64,000 bases of DNA, from positions 33,380-97,379 of the forward strand of contig CAMLML010000003.1 in the NCBI GenBank assembly GCA_946481095.1, read 5' to 3'. A program made the translations under genes and the position numbers. Below, in pieces: positions 35,572 to 44,265 of the stretch. How positions within the stretch are numbered: position 1 is the first letter of the stretch; every line of letters starts with the position of its first letter. A model generated the notes under the pieces. It saw nothing but the letters and a program-made list of their open reading frames with translations. It searched no databases and had not been told where the DNA came from. This stretch comes from an uncultured Cellvibrio sp. Its GTDB lineage: Bacteria; Pseudomonadota; Gammaproteobacteria; Pseudomonadales; Cellvibrionaceae.

Positions 35572-37938
35572 ATGAAAAAACAATTCCTGAAAAATCTGTT
35601 GGCGGTTTTGATTCTGTTTGCATCAGGACTATTTGCAAAAGAACCCATGCAATTGTTTCCATTGCAGGATGTGCGTTTGAACGCAAGTCCTTTTCTTGAT
35701 GCGCAAACCACGGATGTCCGTTATTTGTTAGCACTGAATCCTGACAAATTGCTTGCACCTTTTCAACGGGAAGCCGGGTTGCCGTTAAAATCCGAATCCT
35801 ATGGTAATTGGGAATCCTCCGGGTTGGATGGGCATATGGGCGGCCATTATATTTCTGCATTGGCACTTGGTTATGCGTCAACTTCCAATCCTGAATTGCT
35901 CAAAAGATTGAATTATGTTGTCAGTGAATTAAAAAAATGCCAGCAAAAAAATGGCAATGGATATCTTGGTGGCATACCGGGTGGAAAAGAAGTTTTTGAG
36001 CAAATCGCAAAAGGAAATTTACAGGCTGATAACTTTTCGGTGAATGGCAAATGGGTTCCCTGGTATAACCTGCATAAAACTTTTGCCGGATTGCGTGATG
36101 CTTATCGTTATGCAGGCAATCAGGATGCAAAAAAGATGTTGGTCGAATTTTCGGATTGGGCAATTGCTCTAAGTAGTCATCTCGATGATCAACAAATGCA
36201 ACAAATGTTGCGCAGTGAACACGGCGGCATGAACGAAGTTCTGGCAGATGTCGCAGAAATCACGGGTGACAAAAAATATCTTGCAGCTGCAATTCGTTTT
36301 TCACATCAATCGGTGTTACAACCGCTTGAGAAAAATCAGGATAATTTAACGGGCTTGCATGCCAATACACAAATCCCGAAAGTGATAGGTTTTAAGCGAG
36401 TAGGTGATTTATCCAATAATAAAGATTGGCAAGATGCAGCAGAATTTTTTTGGAAAACAGTTGTTGATCATCGCACAGTAGCGATTGGCGGTAACAGTGT
36501 TAAGGAGCACTTTCATGATCAGCATGACTTCTCATCCATGATTGCAGAAACAGAAGGCCCTGAAACCTGCAATACCTACAATATGCTTAAACTCACCGAG
36601 CTATTATTTTTGACTGATGCCAAAGTCGGTTACGTGGATTATTACGAACGAGCCTTATTTAATCACATATTATCATCGCAGAGACCGGATACAGGCGGGT
36701 TTGTTTATTTTACACCTATGCGACCCAATCATTACCGGGTTTATTCCCAGGTTGATAAAGCCATGTGGTGTTGTGTAGGTTCAGGCATTGAAAACCATGT
36801 GAAATACGGACAGTTTATTTATGCACATCAAGGGAATAATCTCTATGTTAATTTATTTATTCCTTCTGAATTAAATTGGCAGGATAAAAAGATACGAATA
36901 TCACAAATCAACTCTTTTCCTGATCAGGAAGGAACGAAAATAATTATTCGTAACAGTAAAAAATTTACCTTGCATATCCGTTATCCCAATTGGGTTGCAG
37001 AAGGTGCATTGAAACTAAAAATTAACAATAAGATTGAGAAAATTTCTGCCAAACCCGGCAGCTATATAAAAGTTGATCGTTATTGGAAAAAAGGTGATCA
37101 AATAGATGTGAGTCTGCCTATGACAACCTATCTGGAACAAATGCCGGATACTTCAAACTACTACGCGCTACTGCATGGCCCGATTGTGTTGGCAGCAAAA
37201 ACAGCCCCTTTTGACGGTGAAAAATTAAATTTTCTGGCTGATGATTCCCGCATGGGACATATAGCGCAAGGCCCGTTATGCCCCTTGGAAGCAGCGCCCT
37301 TGTTTGTCAGCGATACCACTGATTTTATGTCGAAAATAAAACCTGTTCCGGGAAAACCCATGACATTTAAAGCAGAAGGTGTATTGCGAGGAAAAAATAC
37401 AGAGCGAATAGAGTTTATTCCTTTCTTTCGATTACACGATTCGCGTTACATGATCTATTGGAATTATTCGACGCCTGAAAATTTGAAATTAATGCAAGAG
37501 CAACTTGCAAAAAAAGAAGTTGAACAATTGGCGCTGGAAGCAAAAACAATTGATCAGGTATCACCGGGCGAGCAGCAACCTGAATCAGATCATTTCTATA
37601 AAGCAGAAGGGGGTGACTCAGGGTTAAACAAAGGAATGCGTTGGCGTCATGCAACTTTCTGGTTAAGTTATGAATTGACAGATAAAAACCGTGAAGCCAA
37701 ATATTTGCGTGTAAGTTATTCACGGCTTGATGCGGGTAGAAAATTTGATATTTTCCTGAATAATATGTTGATAGAGTCTGTTGAGTTAAAAGCAGATTAT
37801 CCGCAGGAAATTTATTTTATTGATTATCCTGTTCCTGCGGCTGTTCACAATACTCCAAACGGAAAAATCCTGGTTAAATTTGTTGCGCACAAAGGTTCTG
37901 TTGCCGGTGGACTTTATGATCTGCGATTGTTGCGATAA
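35572..37938 (+). CDS. GH127 beta-L-arabinofuranosidase
   Basis: 788-residue enzyme of glycoside hydrolase family 127 (formerly DUF1680), which releases beta-L-arabinofuranose, for example from hydroxyproline-linked oligoarabinosides or pectic side chains. A signal peptide (about residues 1-22) suggests export. The zinc and catalytic cluster seen in the Bifidobacterium HypBA1 enzyme (Glu338, Cys340, Cys417, Cys418) is conserved: Glu331 and Cys333 in GPETCNTYN, and Cys400-Cys401 in MWCCVGSG; the first Cys of the pair is the nucleophile. An (alpha/alpha)6 barrel is followed by C-terminal beta domains. Start: the frame can open at 35527, but that codon lies inside a terminator hairpin; the ATG at 35572 begins the signal peptide. 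Confidence 0.92.
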   Translation: MKKQFLKNLLAVLILFASGLFAKEPMQLFPLQDVRLNASPFLDAQTTDVRYLLALNPDKLLAPFQREAGLPLKSESYGNWESSGLDGHMGGHYISALALGYASTSNPELLKRLNYVVSELKKCQQKNGNGYLGGIPGGKEVFEQIAKGNLQADNFSVNGKWVPWYNLHKTFAGLRDAYRYAGNQDAKKMLVEFSDWAIALSSHLDDQQMQQMLRSEHGGMNEVLADVAEITGDKKYLAAAIRFSHQSVLQPLEKNQDNLTGLHANTQIPKVIGFKRVGDLSNNKDWQDAAEFFWKTVVDHRTVAIGGNSVKEHFHDQHDFSSMIAETEGPETCNTYNMLKLTELLFLTDAKVGYVDYYERALFNHILSSQRPDTGGFVYFTPMRPNHYRVYSQVDKAMWCCVGSGIENHVKYGQFIYAHQGNNLYVNLFIPSELNWQDKKIRISQINSFPDQEGTKIIIRNSKKFTLHIRYPNWVAEGALKLKINNKIEKISAKPGSYIKVDRYWKKGDQIDVSLPMTTYLEQMPDTSNYYALLHGPIVLAAKTAPFDGEKLNFLADDSRMGHIAQGPLCPLEAAPLFVSDTTDFMSKIKPVPGKPMTFKAEGVLRGKNTERIEFIPFFRLHDSRYMIYWNYSTPENLKLMQEQLAKKEVEQLALEAKTIDQVSPGEQQPESDHFYKAEGGDSGLNKGMRWRHATFWLSYELTDKNREAKYLRVSYSRLDAGRKFDIFLNNMLIESVELKADYPQEIYFIDYPVPAAVHNTPNGKILVKFVAHKGSVAGGLYDLRLLR

Positions 37939-37978
37939 AACCATGAATCACGGAACCTTTGCGTTAATCAAAATTTAT

Positions 37979-38008
37979 CGTCATTCCTGCGAAGGCAGGA
38001 ATCCAGTT
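37979..38008 (+). repeat. REP-like repeat (CCTGCGNAGGCAGG family), copy 1
   Basis: CGTCATTCCTGCGAAGGCAGGAATCCAG contains the imperfect palindrome TTCCTGCGAAGGCAGGAA. Related copies occur at 55637 and 59503. It sits between the convergent GH127 and Arb43A genes, where no other terminator is visible. Confidence 0.75.
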
Positions 38009-38036
38009 GTTAAAAAAATCTAACTAAATAGATGGT

Positions 38037-39056
38037 TTATTGTTTGTTGATCAATCGACTGCGATAGAGAGATAAACCTTTGGCATCAACGACTGGCCAT
38101 TGGTTTTTATCCCACTTGAGATCCAGAATTTTTAATTTGGGCAAATAGTTATCATGAGCATCGTAGGCATGAAAAACCAGATAATCCTTGCCATCGAAAT
38201 GATAAACACTGTTATGTCCAAGCCCCGGCCAATCGGCATTGCCTGCCAATACCAGAGAACCACCGCCTTTACGCATATCGATATTGTCTTTGTCGAGATA
38301 AGGCCCCGTCAGATTTTTTGATCTGCCGACGCGAATGTTGTAATTGCTATCTTTTCCGCGACAACATAAATCAAACGATACAAACAAATAATAATATTCG
38401 CCTTTTTTAAATATAAAGGGGGCTTCAACGGCTCCGGTTTGCGGAGGCGATACATTTTCCATGCGTGGGCGTTCGGAGATCTCATGCCACTCCTGTGGCT
38501 CGGCCGGTTTTGTTCGGGCTTCATTGAGTTTAAATATTTTCAGGCCACTCCAGAATGAACCAAAACTCATCCAGGCCACACCTTTGTCATCCTGAATAAT
38601 ATGTGGATCAATTGCATTCCAGTCATCGCGTTTGGGAACGGATTGAATCACACTCCCCAATTCTTGCCATTGGTAATCGGGGGATGTCGGGTCAAGAGTA
38701 TTGTTAACCGAAACCCCTATGCCAGATGTGTTCTTACCAAATGCCGATGCTGAGTAATAAAGGTAGTATTGGTTGTTGTGAAATTGAATGTCAGGTGCCC
38801 ACAGATGCCCGGCAAATTCCTGCACTACTTGCTTGACCATTGCAGGTTCCTGTTTCAATGTGGGCTCAAGACTCTTCCAATCTTTTAAGTTGGTTGAGCT
38901 GAAAGCAGTAATGCCTGGTCCTGTACAAAACACATAGAATTTATCGCCTTCTTTAATCATGACGGGATCATGAGCAACCACTTGATCAGTTTTGGGGGTA
39001 GCCATGCTTATGCAGGAAATTAATGAAAGAAACAAAAGGCTTGATTTGGTATTCAT
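38037..39056 (-). CDS. arb43A: GH43 arabinan 1,5-alpha-L-arabinanase (Arb43A-like)
   Basis: 339-residue exported arabinanase that cuts alpha-1,5-linked L-arabinan. It closely resembles Cellvibrio japonicus Arb43A along its whole length: HLWAPDI, YYSASAFGKNTSGIGVSVN, WMSFGSFWSGLKIFKLN, PAEPQEWH, YYYLFVSFDLCCRG and KLKILDL are near identical as I recall it. Catalytic residues are Asp30 (AHDPVM), Asp150 (NAIDPHI) and Glu211 (VEAPFI), with His281 in LGHNS at the metal site. The N-terminus has a hydrophobic signal; LISC-C15 could be a lipobox, so periplasmic and lipoprotein forms are both possible. Transcribed leftward from a predicted promoter/operator; divergent from the biosynthetic operon. Confidence 0.95.
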   Translation of the reverse strand: MNTKSSLLFLSLISCISMATPKTDQVVAHDPVMIKEGDKFYVFCTGPGITAFSSTNLKDWKSLEPTLKQEPAMVKQVVQEFAGHLWAPDIQFHNNQYYLYYSASAFGKNTSGIGVSVNNTLDPTSPDYQWQELGSVIQSVPKRDDWNAIDPHIIQDDKGVAWMSFGSFWSGLKIFKLNEARTKPAEPQEWHEISERPRMENVSPPQTGAVEAPFIFKKGEYYYLFVSFDLCCRGKDSNYNIRVGRSKNLTGPYLDKDNIDMRKGGGSLVLAGNADWPGLGHNSVYHFDGKDYLVFHAYDAHDNYLPKLKILDLKWDKNQWPVVDAKGLSLYRSRLINKQ

Positions 39057-39368
39057 GGGCTCATTCTCATCATAATAAGTAAGATAATACTATATTACTG
39101 GTGGTTTACCTAGATGTCATGACTGTGAAATCGGTGCTGATGGAAGGAAGCCAATATTGGATACTTACTCGATTGTTTTTCATGTGGAAAGAGGGAATCC
39201 ATTTTTAAGTGCACCAGACGCAAATCAAATTTATTTGCGAATCATTCTGATGTAATGCGAAAAGAAAAATATAGCGCACCAAACCTGATGTATTAAAGAC
39301 AAGGCCCTGGACTTGCGTGATAAAATCCGCTGCCCTTTGGGGATTAACCTATTTTTTGAGTAATGTTT
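39057..39368. other. 312-bp divergent intergenic region
   Basis: No gene seen. The left part carries the arb43A promoter and operator-like site (39079-39120). The right part must hold the promoter of the eight-gene ACP operon, but no clear -35/-10 pair is identified. Confidence 0.6.
39079..39120 (-). promoter_or_regulatory. Predicted arb43A promoter with weak operator copy
   Basis: On the minus strand, ATGACA (39115-39120), 17-bp spacer, TAATAT (39092-39097). Overlapping it is ATATAGTATTATCTTAC (39079-39095), whose first eight bases equal the 18239 copy, but the right half is degenerate. The arrangement (operator over the -10) is the same as at the other sites. Confidence 0.45.
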
Positions 39369-41318
39369 ATGTGCGGAATAGCGGGCATTATTTCCCTCGA
39401 TTCAAAGGATTTGCCACAGTTGCCAGAATTACAACAAATGGCAAAACAACTGCGACACAGAGGCCCCGACGGTGAAGGATTTTATTGCCAGAATGCAACT
39501 GGTCTGGCGCATACGCGATTAAGTATTATTGATCTTGCTGGTGGAACCCAACCGATTCATAACGAAGATAAAACGGTTTGGACTATTTTCAATGGCGAGA
39601 TATTTAACTATCTCGAATTACGTGAATTATTGGTGGCTCGCGGCCACGTTTTTTACACCCACAGTGATACCGAAGTTCTGGTTCATCTTTATGAAGAATA
39701 TGGCGATGATTTTCTGCAACATTTGAATGGGCAGTTTGCGTTAGCAATCTGGGACTTGCAGAAACAAACATTGTTATTGGCGAGGGACAGGGTAGGCATA
39801 GCCCCTCTTTTTTATACGCAACAAAATGGACGTCTGATTTTTGCGTCAGAAGTAAAAGCAATATTGTCGGTGTTGGATCATGCTCCGCAAATAAGCCCAC
39901 AGGCATTTAACCAGTTGCTTTATTTTTGGGCTCCTGTGAGTCCTGATAGTATTTTTGATGGTGTGAAATCCCTGTCGCCAGGTACTTATTTAACGGTAAA
40001 TTTACGGGATGCCAAAATCAATATAAAACAATATTGGGATTGGCAATTTCCTGAAGAAAAAATAGCGTGTTCTGAAAAAGATGAAAACCGTTTGTGTGAA
40101 GAGCTGCTCGAATTATTGGTGGATGCTACCCAGATTCGATTGCGTGCAGATGTGCCGGTGGGCGCATATCTCTCCGGTGGATTGGATTCATCGGTATTGC
40201 TGGCATTAATTCGCCGTCACACACAAAATCGTACAAAAAGTTTTTCATTGGGTTTCAGTGAAGCATCGCATGATGAATCGGCTTATCAAACATTGGTCGC
40301 TAATTATTTGCAAACCGATAACAGTCGCATTGTTTGTAAACCCGATGACATTGCACGTGAATTTTTTTCGTGTATTTGGAATGCAGAATCTCCATTGTTG
40401 CGAACAGCGGCTGCACCCATGCGTATGCTCTCGCAGTTAGTGCGTAGTCAGGGTTATAAAGTGGTATTGACCGGTGAAGGTTCTGATGAGGTGTTTGGTG
40501 GTTACGACATTTTCAAAGAAGCCAAAGTCAGGCATTTTTGGGCGGTCAATCCACAATCCAATTGGCGTGCGGCTTTATTGAAACGTTTGTATCCTTATCT
40601 GGATATCAGTGAACAAAGAGCCAGTCAATTTTTAGCGCCTTTTTTTGGTCAGGGATTGGATAAAGCGGATGCCTGGTATTTTTCGCATTTGCCCCGATGG
40701 GATATGACAAGCAAATCAAAAATGTTTTTATCGCCGGAGATGTCTCGCAAAATGCAGGACACCCTGCTGGAAGATTTGCAATCAACCCTGCCCGATGAAA
40801 TAGCAAATTGGTCCTTGTTGCAAAAAGGCCAGTATATTGAAGCAAAAACCTTAATGGGCGGTTATCTTTTGTCTTCACAGGGCGATCGTATGTTGATGGC
40901 TAATTCTGTTGAGGGGCGTTTTCCGTTTCTGGATCATCGCGTTATAGAGTTCGCCAACCGTTTGCCTGTTAACCTGAAACTGAAAGTGCTTAAAGAAAAA
41001 TATATTTTACGTAAAACGATGAACCAATATTTACCGGCAGAAATTATTCATCGCCAAAAACAACCCTATAGAGCACCGGATGCCATTGCATTTTTTCAGA
41101 ATGGTCAGGCCACGGCGGAATACCTTGATGATCTGTTAAGTGATGAAAAAATTTCGCGTTATGGTTACTTTGATTTGAATAAAGTGAAATTGTTATTGAA
41201 AAAAGCCAGGGCTGGAAGTGTGACCAGTACCAAGGATAACCAGAGTTTGGTGATGATCATCTCAGCCCAGATTTGGCATTATCATTTTGTAGAAAATTTT
41301 TTAAATTTTAAACGTTAG
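39369..41318 (+). CDS. AsnB-type glutamine-hydrolysing amidotransferase
   Basis: 649-residue class II amidotransferase of the asparagine synthetase B family. The protein must start at the ATG at 39369, not 39363, because this exposes Cys2 (MCGIAG), the glutaminase nucleophile. The glutaminase domain (about 1-210) has RHRGPDGEG, THTRLSI and NGEIFN; the synthetase domain has the PP-loop SGGLDSS (about 268-274) and TGEGSDEVFGGYD. It is longer than housekeeping AsnB (about 554), like variants in polysaccharide and natural-product clusters. It is the first gene of an operon with two ACPs, an AMP ligase and KAS III, so it probably amidates a carboxyl group on a specialised intermediate (inference) rather than making asparagine. 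Confidence 0.9.
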   Translation: MCGIAGIISLDSKDLPQLPELQQMAKQLRHRGPDGEGFYCQNATGLAHTRLSIIDLAGGTQPIHNEDKTVWTIFNGEIFNYLELRELLVARGHVFYTHSDTEVLVHLYEEYGDDFLQHLNGQFALAIWDLQKQTLLLARDRVGIAPLFYTQQNGRLIFASEVKAILSVLDHAPQISPQAFNQLLYFWAPVSPDSIFDGVKSLSPGTYLTVNLRDAKINIKQYWDWQFPEEKIACSEKDENRLCEELLELLVDATQIRLRADVPVGAYLSGGLDSSVLLALIRRHTQNRTKSFSLGFSEASHDESAYQTLVANYLQTDNSRIVCKPDDIAREFFSCIWNAESPLLRTAAAPMRMLSQLVRSQGYKVVLTGEGSDEVFGGYDIFKEAKVRHFWAVNPQSNWRAALLKRLYPYLDISEQRASQFLAPFFGQGLDKADAWYFSHLPRWDMTSKSKMFLSPEMSRKMQDTLLEDLQSTLPDEIANWSLLQKGQYIEAKTLMGGYLLSSQGDRMLMANSVEGRFPFLDHRVIEFANRLPVNLKLKVLKEKYILRKTMNQYLPAEIIHRQKQPYRAPDAIAFFQNGQATAEYLDDLLSDEKISRYGYFDLNKVKLLLKKARAGSVTSTKDNQSLVMIISAQIWHYHFVENFLNFKR

Positions 41319-41362
41319 ATTCAATATTATTTAAAACAATTATGAAGAGCATTGGAGCCTTT

Positions 41363-41611
41363 ATGTCAGTTAGAGAACAACTCAGAAAGTTAATCCTTGA
41401 AAATTATTTGTTTAGCGATAATCAGGATGATCTGAAAGACGATGTCAGTTTTATGGATCTGGGCGTGATAGATTCGACAGGTATTATGGAGGTAGTCATT
41501 TTTATGGAAGAAAATTTTGGTATCAAAGTGCTGGATACGGATTTGTTGCCAGAAAATCTGGACAGCATTAATGCATTGGTTGCGTTTGTTGATCGCAAGA
41601 AAGCGGCCTGA
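41363..41611 (+). CDS. Acyl carrier protein, copy 1
   Basis: 82-residue free-standing carrier protein. The phosphopantetheine attachment site is Ser38 in GVIDSTGIMEVV (the DS motif). The four-helix ACP pattern is seen, with an acidic helix 2 (MEENFGI). Start: an upstream in-frame ATG at 41342 is present, but GGAG lies five bases before the ATG at 41363. It stands between the AsnB-like gene and the acyl-AMP ligase, 7 bp from the latter, so the ligase probably loads this ACP. Confidence 0.9.
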   Translation: MSVREQLRKLILENYLFSDNQDDLKDDVSFMDLGVIDSTGIMEVVIFMEENFGIKVLDTDLLPENLDSINALVAFVDRKKAA

Positions 41612-41618
41612 TAATTCG

Positions 41619-43196
41619 ATGACAGCATCAGTATTGCAAACGGCTGTAGATGGATTGCGTATCCAGAGTGGCCGTTGTCCTGATAAACCTGCCCTGATTA
41701 TTGAAGGACAAATATATACCTATCGACAATTGGATCAGGCCAGTAGCCAACTGGCTTGTTGGTTGCAACAACAGGGAATGAAAAAGGGCGATAGGTTAGC
41801 GATTTATCTGGAGAATTCTTTTGCTGCGGCAATCAGTATCTATGCGGCAATAAAATTAGGTGCCATTTTTGTGGTGATTAATCATCAGATAAAATCTGCA
41901 AAATTGGAAAGAATTATTGTGGATGCGGAAGCGTCTATTCTGATTGCGCAAGAAAATTTACAACAACAATTTTTGCCTTTATTGGAAACCATACCGCTGA
42001 CTATTCTGTGTGTCGGTTTTAAAGAAAACCTTTCTGCTCAGGAAAGCCATTCGGTAATGGTAGACTTTGATCAGGTTTTACAGGAATCATCTGATGGCTA
42101 TCTTGTACCTGACATAATTCCATCTGATTTGGTTGCTTTGATTTATACATCCGGCACAACCGGTGATCCAAAAGGCGTTATGCATACACAATCCTCAATG
42201 GTGTTTGCAATTGCCAGTATTAGTCAGTATTTGAACATTCATGCAGAAGATAAAATATTAAGCGTTTTGCCACTGGCATTTAGTTATGGGCTTTATCAGT
42301 TGCTGATTTCGGTTTGGCAGGGTGCAACTCTGGTGCTGGAAAAAAATTTCAATTATCCGGCGCAGATTTTCAATCGATTACATGAACAGCAAGCGACTAT
42401 ATTTCCGGCGATTCCAACAGTATATTCGTTGATTATTGCTGCAGATAAACGTTCGGCGCTGCAATTTCCATCTGTAACCAGAATTACCAATGCCGGCGCT
42501 GCGTTATCGCCGGCATTTATTACACCGCTGCAATCCATATTTCCGAATGCAAATTTATTTGCCATGTATGGGCAAACCGAATGTAATCGCGCTTGTTATT
42601 TGCCACCGGATTATTTGCAGGATCTTGATAAATATTCGCACAGTGTTGGTATTGCAATTCCCGGAACAGAAATATTTTTAGTGGATGAGCAAGGGCAGAG
42701 ATTGCCGCCGGGACATGAAGGTTTTTTATGCGTACGCGGACATCATTTAATGGCCGGATATTGGAGAAAACCTGAACTAACACAGCGTGTATTAAAACCG
42801 GATGTTATTAGCGGTGAACCTATTTTACATACTGGCGATTGGTTTTATATGGATGAGCAAGGTTTTTTGTTTTTTAGAGGTCGCAGTGACGACATTATTA
42901 AATCGCGTGGTGAAAAAGTCAGCCCCACCGAAATTGAACATGCATTGACTTCACTTGAAGGTGTTAATGAAGCCGCTGTCGTTGCCCAGGATGATGAAAA
43001 TCTGGGGCAGGCAATTATTGCTTTTGTTACCGTTTCAGTAACAGATTTAATCGACAGGAAAATTAAAAAATTAATGATGGATAAAGTGGAATCTTATATG
43101 GTTCCAAAAGATATTATTATTTTGCCGGAATTACCCAAAACAGCGAATGGGAAAATCGATAAATTGCAGTTGCGTGAAAAGTTGTTGAAAGGGTGA
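41619..43196 (+). CDS. Acyl-CoA/ACP synthetase, class I adenylate-forming ligase
   Basis: 525-residue AMP-forming ligase. Core motifs: YTSGTTGDPKGVMHTQ (A3 P-loop, about 173-188), YGQTE (A5), HTGDWFYMDEQGFLFFRGRSDDIIKSRGEKVSPTEIE (A7-A8) and C-terminal PKTANGKIDK with the catalytic Lys (A10). It activates a carboxylic acid as an acyl-adenylate and transfers it to CoA or, more likely here, to the adjacent ACP. The real start is the ATG at 41619, 7 bp after the ACP stop; frames opening earlier overlap the ACP gene. Similar ligases occur in exosortase-associated and small lipid or amide clusters. The substrate is unknown. Confidence 0.92.
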   Translation: MTASVLQTAVDGLRIQSGRCPDKPALIIEGQIYTYRQLDQASSQLACWLQQQGMKKGDRLAIYLENSFAAAISIYAAIKLGAIFVVINHQIKSAKLERIIVDAEASILIAQENLQQQFLPLLETIPLTILCVGFKENLSAQESHSVMVDFDQVLQESSDGYLVPDIIPSDLVALIYTSGTTGDPKGVMHTQSSMVFAIASISQYLNIHAEDKILSVLPLAFSYGLYQLLISVWQGATLVLEKNFNYPAQIFNRLHEQQATIFPAIPTVYSLIIAADKRSALQFPSVTRITNAGAALSPAFITPLQSIFPNANLFAMYGQTECNRACYLPPDYLQDLDKYSHSVGIAIPGTEIFLVDEQGQRLPPGHEGFLCVRGHHLMAGYWRKPELTQRVLKPDVISGEPILHTGDWFYMDEQGFLFFRGRSDDIIKSRGEKVSPTEIEHALTSLEGVNEAAVVAQDDENLGQAIIAFVTVSVTDLIDRKIKKLMMDKVESYMVPKDIIILPELPKTANGKIDKLQLREKLLKG

Positions 43197-43241
43197 TTCG
43201 AACGTTTGAAAACTGAAAATTGTAAAACCAAGGAATACATT

Positions 43242-44249
43242 ATGAGTAATTTTTTTGTAAATGCCAGCAACGAAGAATTGATGGCTCTGGACTATGACGC
43301 GGAAATTGAAAAAATTGGTCAGGGAATTAAAAAAGCCTTGCGTCAATTGCGTAAACGCGGCGCGGTTGTTGCCATGTCCGGTGGTATAGACAGTTCAGTC
43401 ACCAGCAGTGTGGCAGCCAAAACATTGGGAAAAGACAAAGTATTCGGGTTGCTCTTGCCCGAGCAGGACTCATCGTCAAAAAGTTCATCATTGGGGCAGA
43501 CATTGGCGGAGCATCTGGGTATTGAATTTGAGTTGCATAATATTGCTCCAAGTTTGGAGGCCATTGGTTGTTATAAGTGGCGTGATGCAGCGATAAAAAA
43601 ATTATTTCCGGATTACGGTCCCGGTTGGAAAAATAAAATTGCAATTAGTGGTGGCACTGAAGGTTTGGTCAATAGCTTCCAGTTAATTGTGCAAAGTCCT
43701 GATGGGAAAATGCATCAATCCAGATTGGGTGTTCAGGAATATCTGCAAATTGTGGCTGCAACCAATTTCAAACAACGCACGCGTAAAATGGTTGAATATT
43801 TTCATGCGGATAGATTGAACTACGCTGTTCTGGGTACGCCTAATCGTGTTGAATATGATCAGGGATTTTTTGTGCGCAATGGTGACGGTGCGGCGGATAT
43901 TAAACCCATCGCCCATTTGTATAAAACCCAGGTATATGCTTTGGCGCGTTATATGCAGTTACCTGATGCAATTTGTAACGTCATTCCAACGACAGATACT
44001 TACAGTTTGCCGCAAGGACAGGATGAATTTTATTACGCACTGCCCTATCAACAAATGGATATAGCGTTGTTTTTGTTTAACCATAAACGTCCGGCACAGG
44101 AGTTGGCAGAGCGGCTGGCAATATCTTTAGCCCAGGCTGAATTTGTTTACAGGGATATAGAAACCAAACGTCGTACTACGGCGCCATTACATTGGTCGCC
44201 AATTTTGATAGAGAAAGTGGATGGGCCTATCACAAATTACGATCATTAA
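43242..44249 (+). CDS. NAD synthase-like PP-loop amidating enzyme
   Basis: 335-residue member of the NadE/PP-loop ATPase family. The ATP PPi-binding motif SGGIDSS is at 46-52, and the conserved NadE blocks LGTPNRVEYDQGFFVRNGDGAADIKPIAHLYKTQV and LPDAICNVIPTTDTYSLPQGQDEFYYALPY are present. Canonical ammonia-dependent NadE has about 275 residues; this one is longer. No nitrilase glutaminase domain is attached. It may be a true NAD synthetase, but its place in an ACP-dependent operon suggests a repurposed amide ligase using ammonia (inference). An AAGGA ribosome-binding site precedes the ATG at 43242; the frame-opening codon at 43206 is rejected. Confidence 0.82.
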   Translation: MSNFFVNASNEELMALDYDAEIEKIGQGIKKALRQLRKRGAVVAMSGGIDSSVTSSVAAKTLGKDKVFGLLLPEQDSSSKSSSLGQTLAEHLGIEFELHNIAPSLEAIGCYKWRDAAIKKLFPDYGPGWKNKIAISGGTEGLVNSFQLIVQSPDGKMHQSRLGVQEYLQIVAATNFKQRTRKMVEYFHADRLNYAVLGTPNRVEYDQGFFVRNGDGAADIKPIAHLYKTQVYALARYMQLPDAICNVIPTTDTYSLPQGQDEFYYALPYQQMDIALFLFNHKRPAQELAERLAISLAQAEFVYRDIETKRRTTAPLHWSPILIEKVDGPITNYDH

Positions 44250-44265
44250 TTAAAAAGGCGCAATC

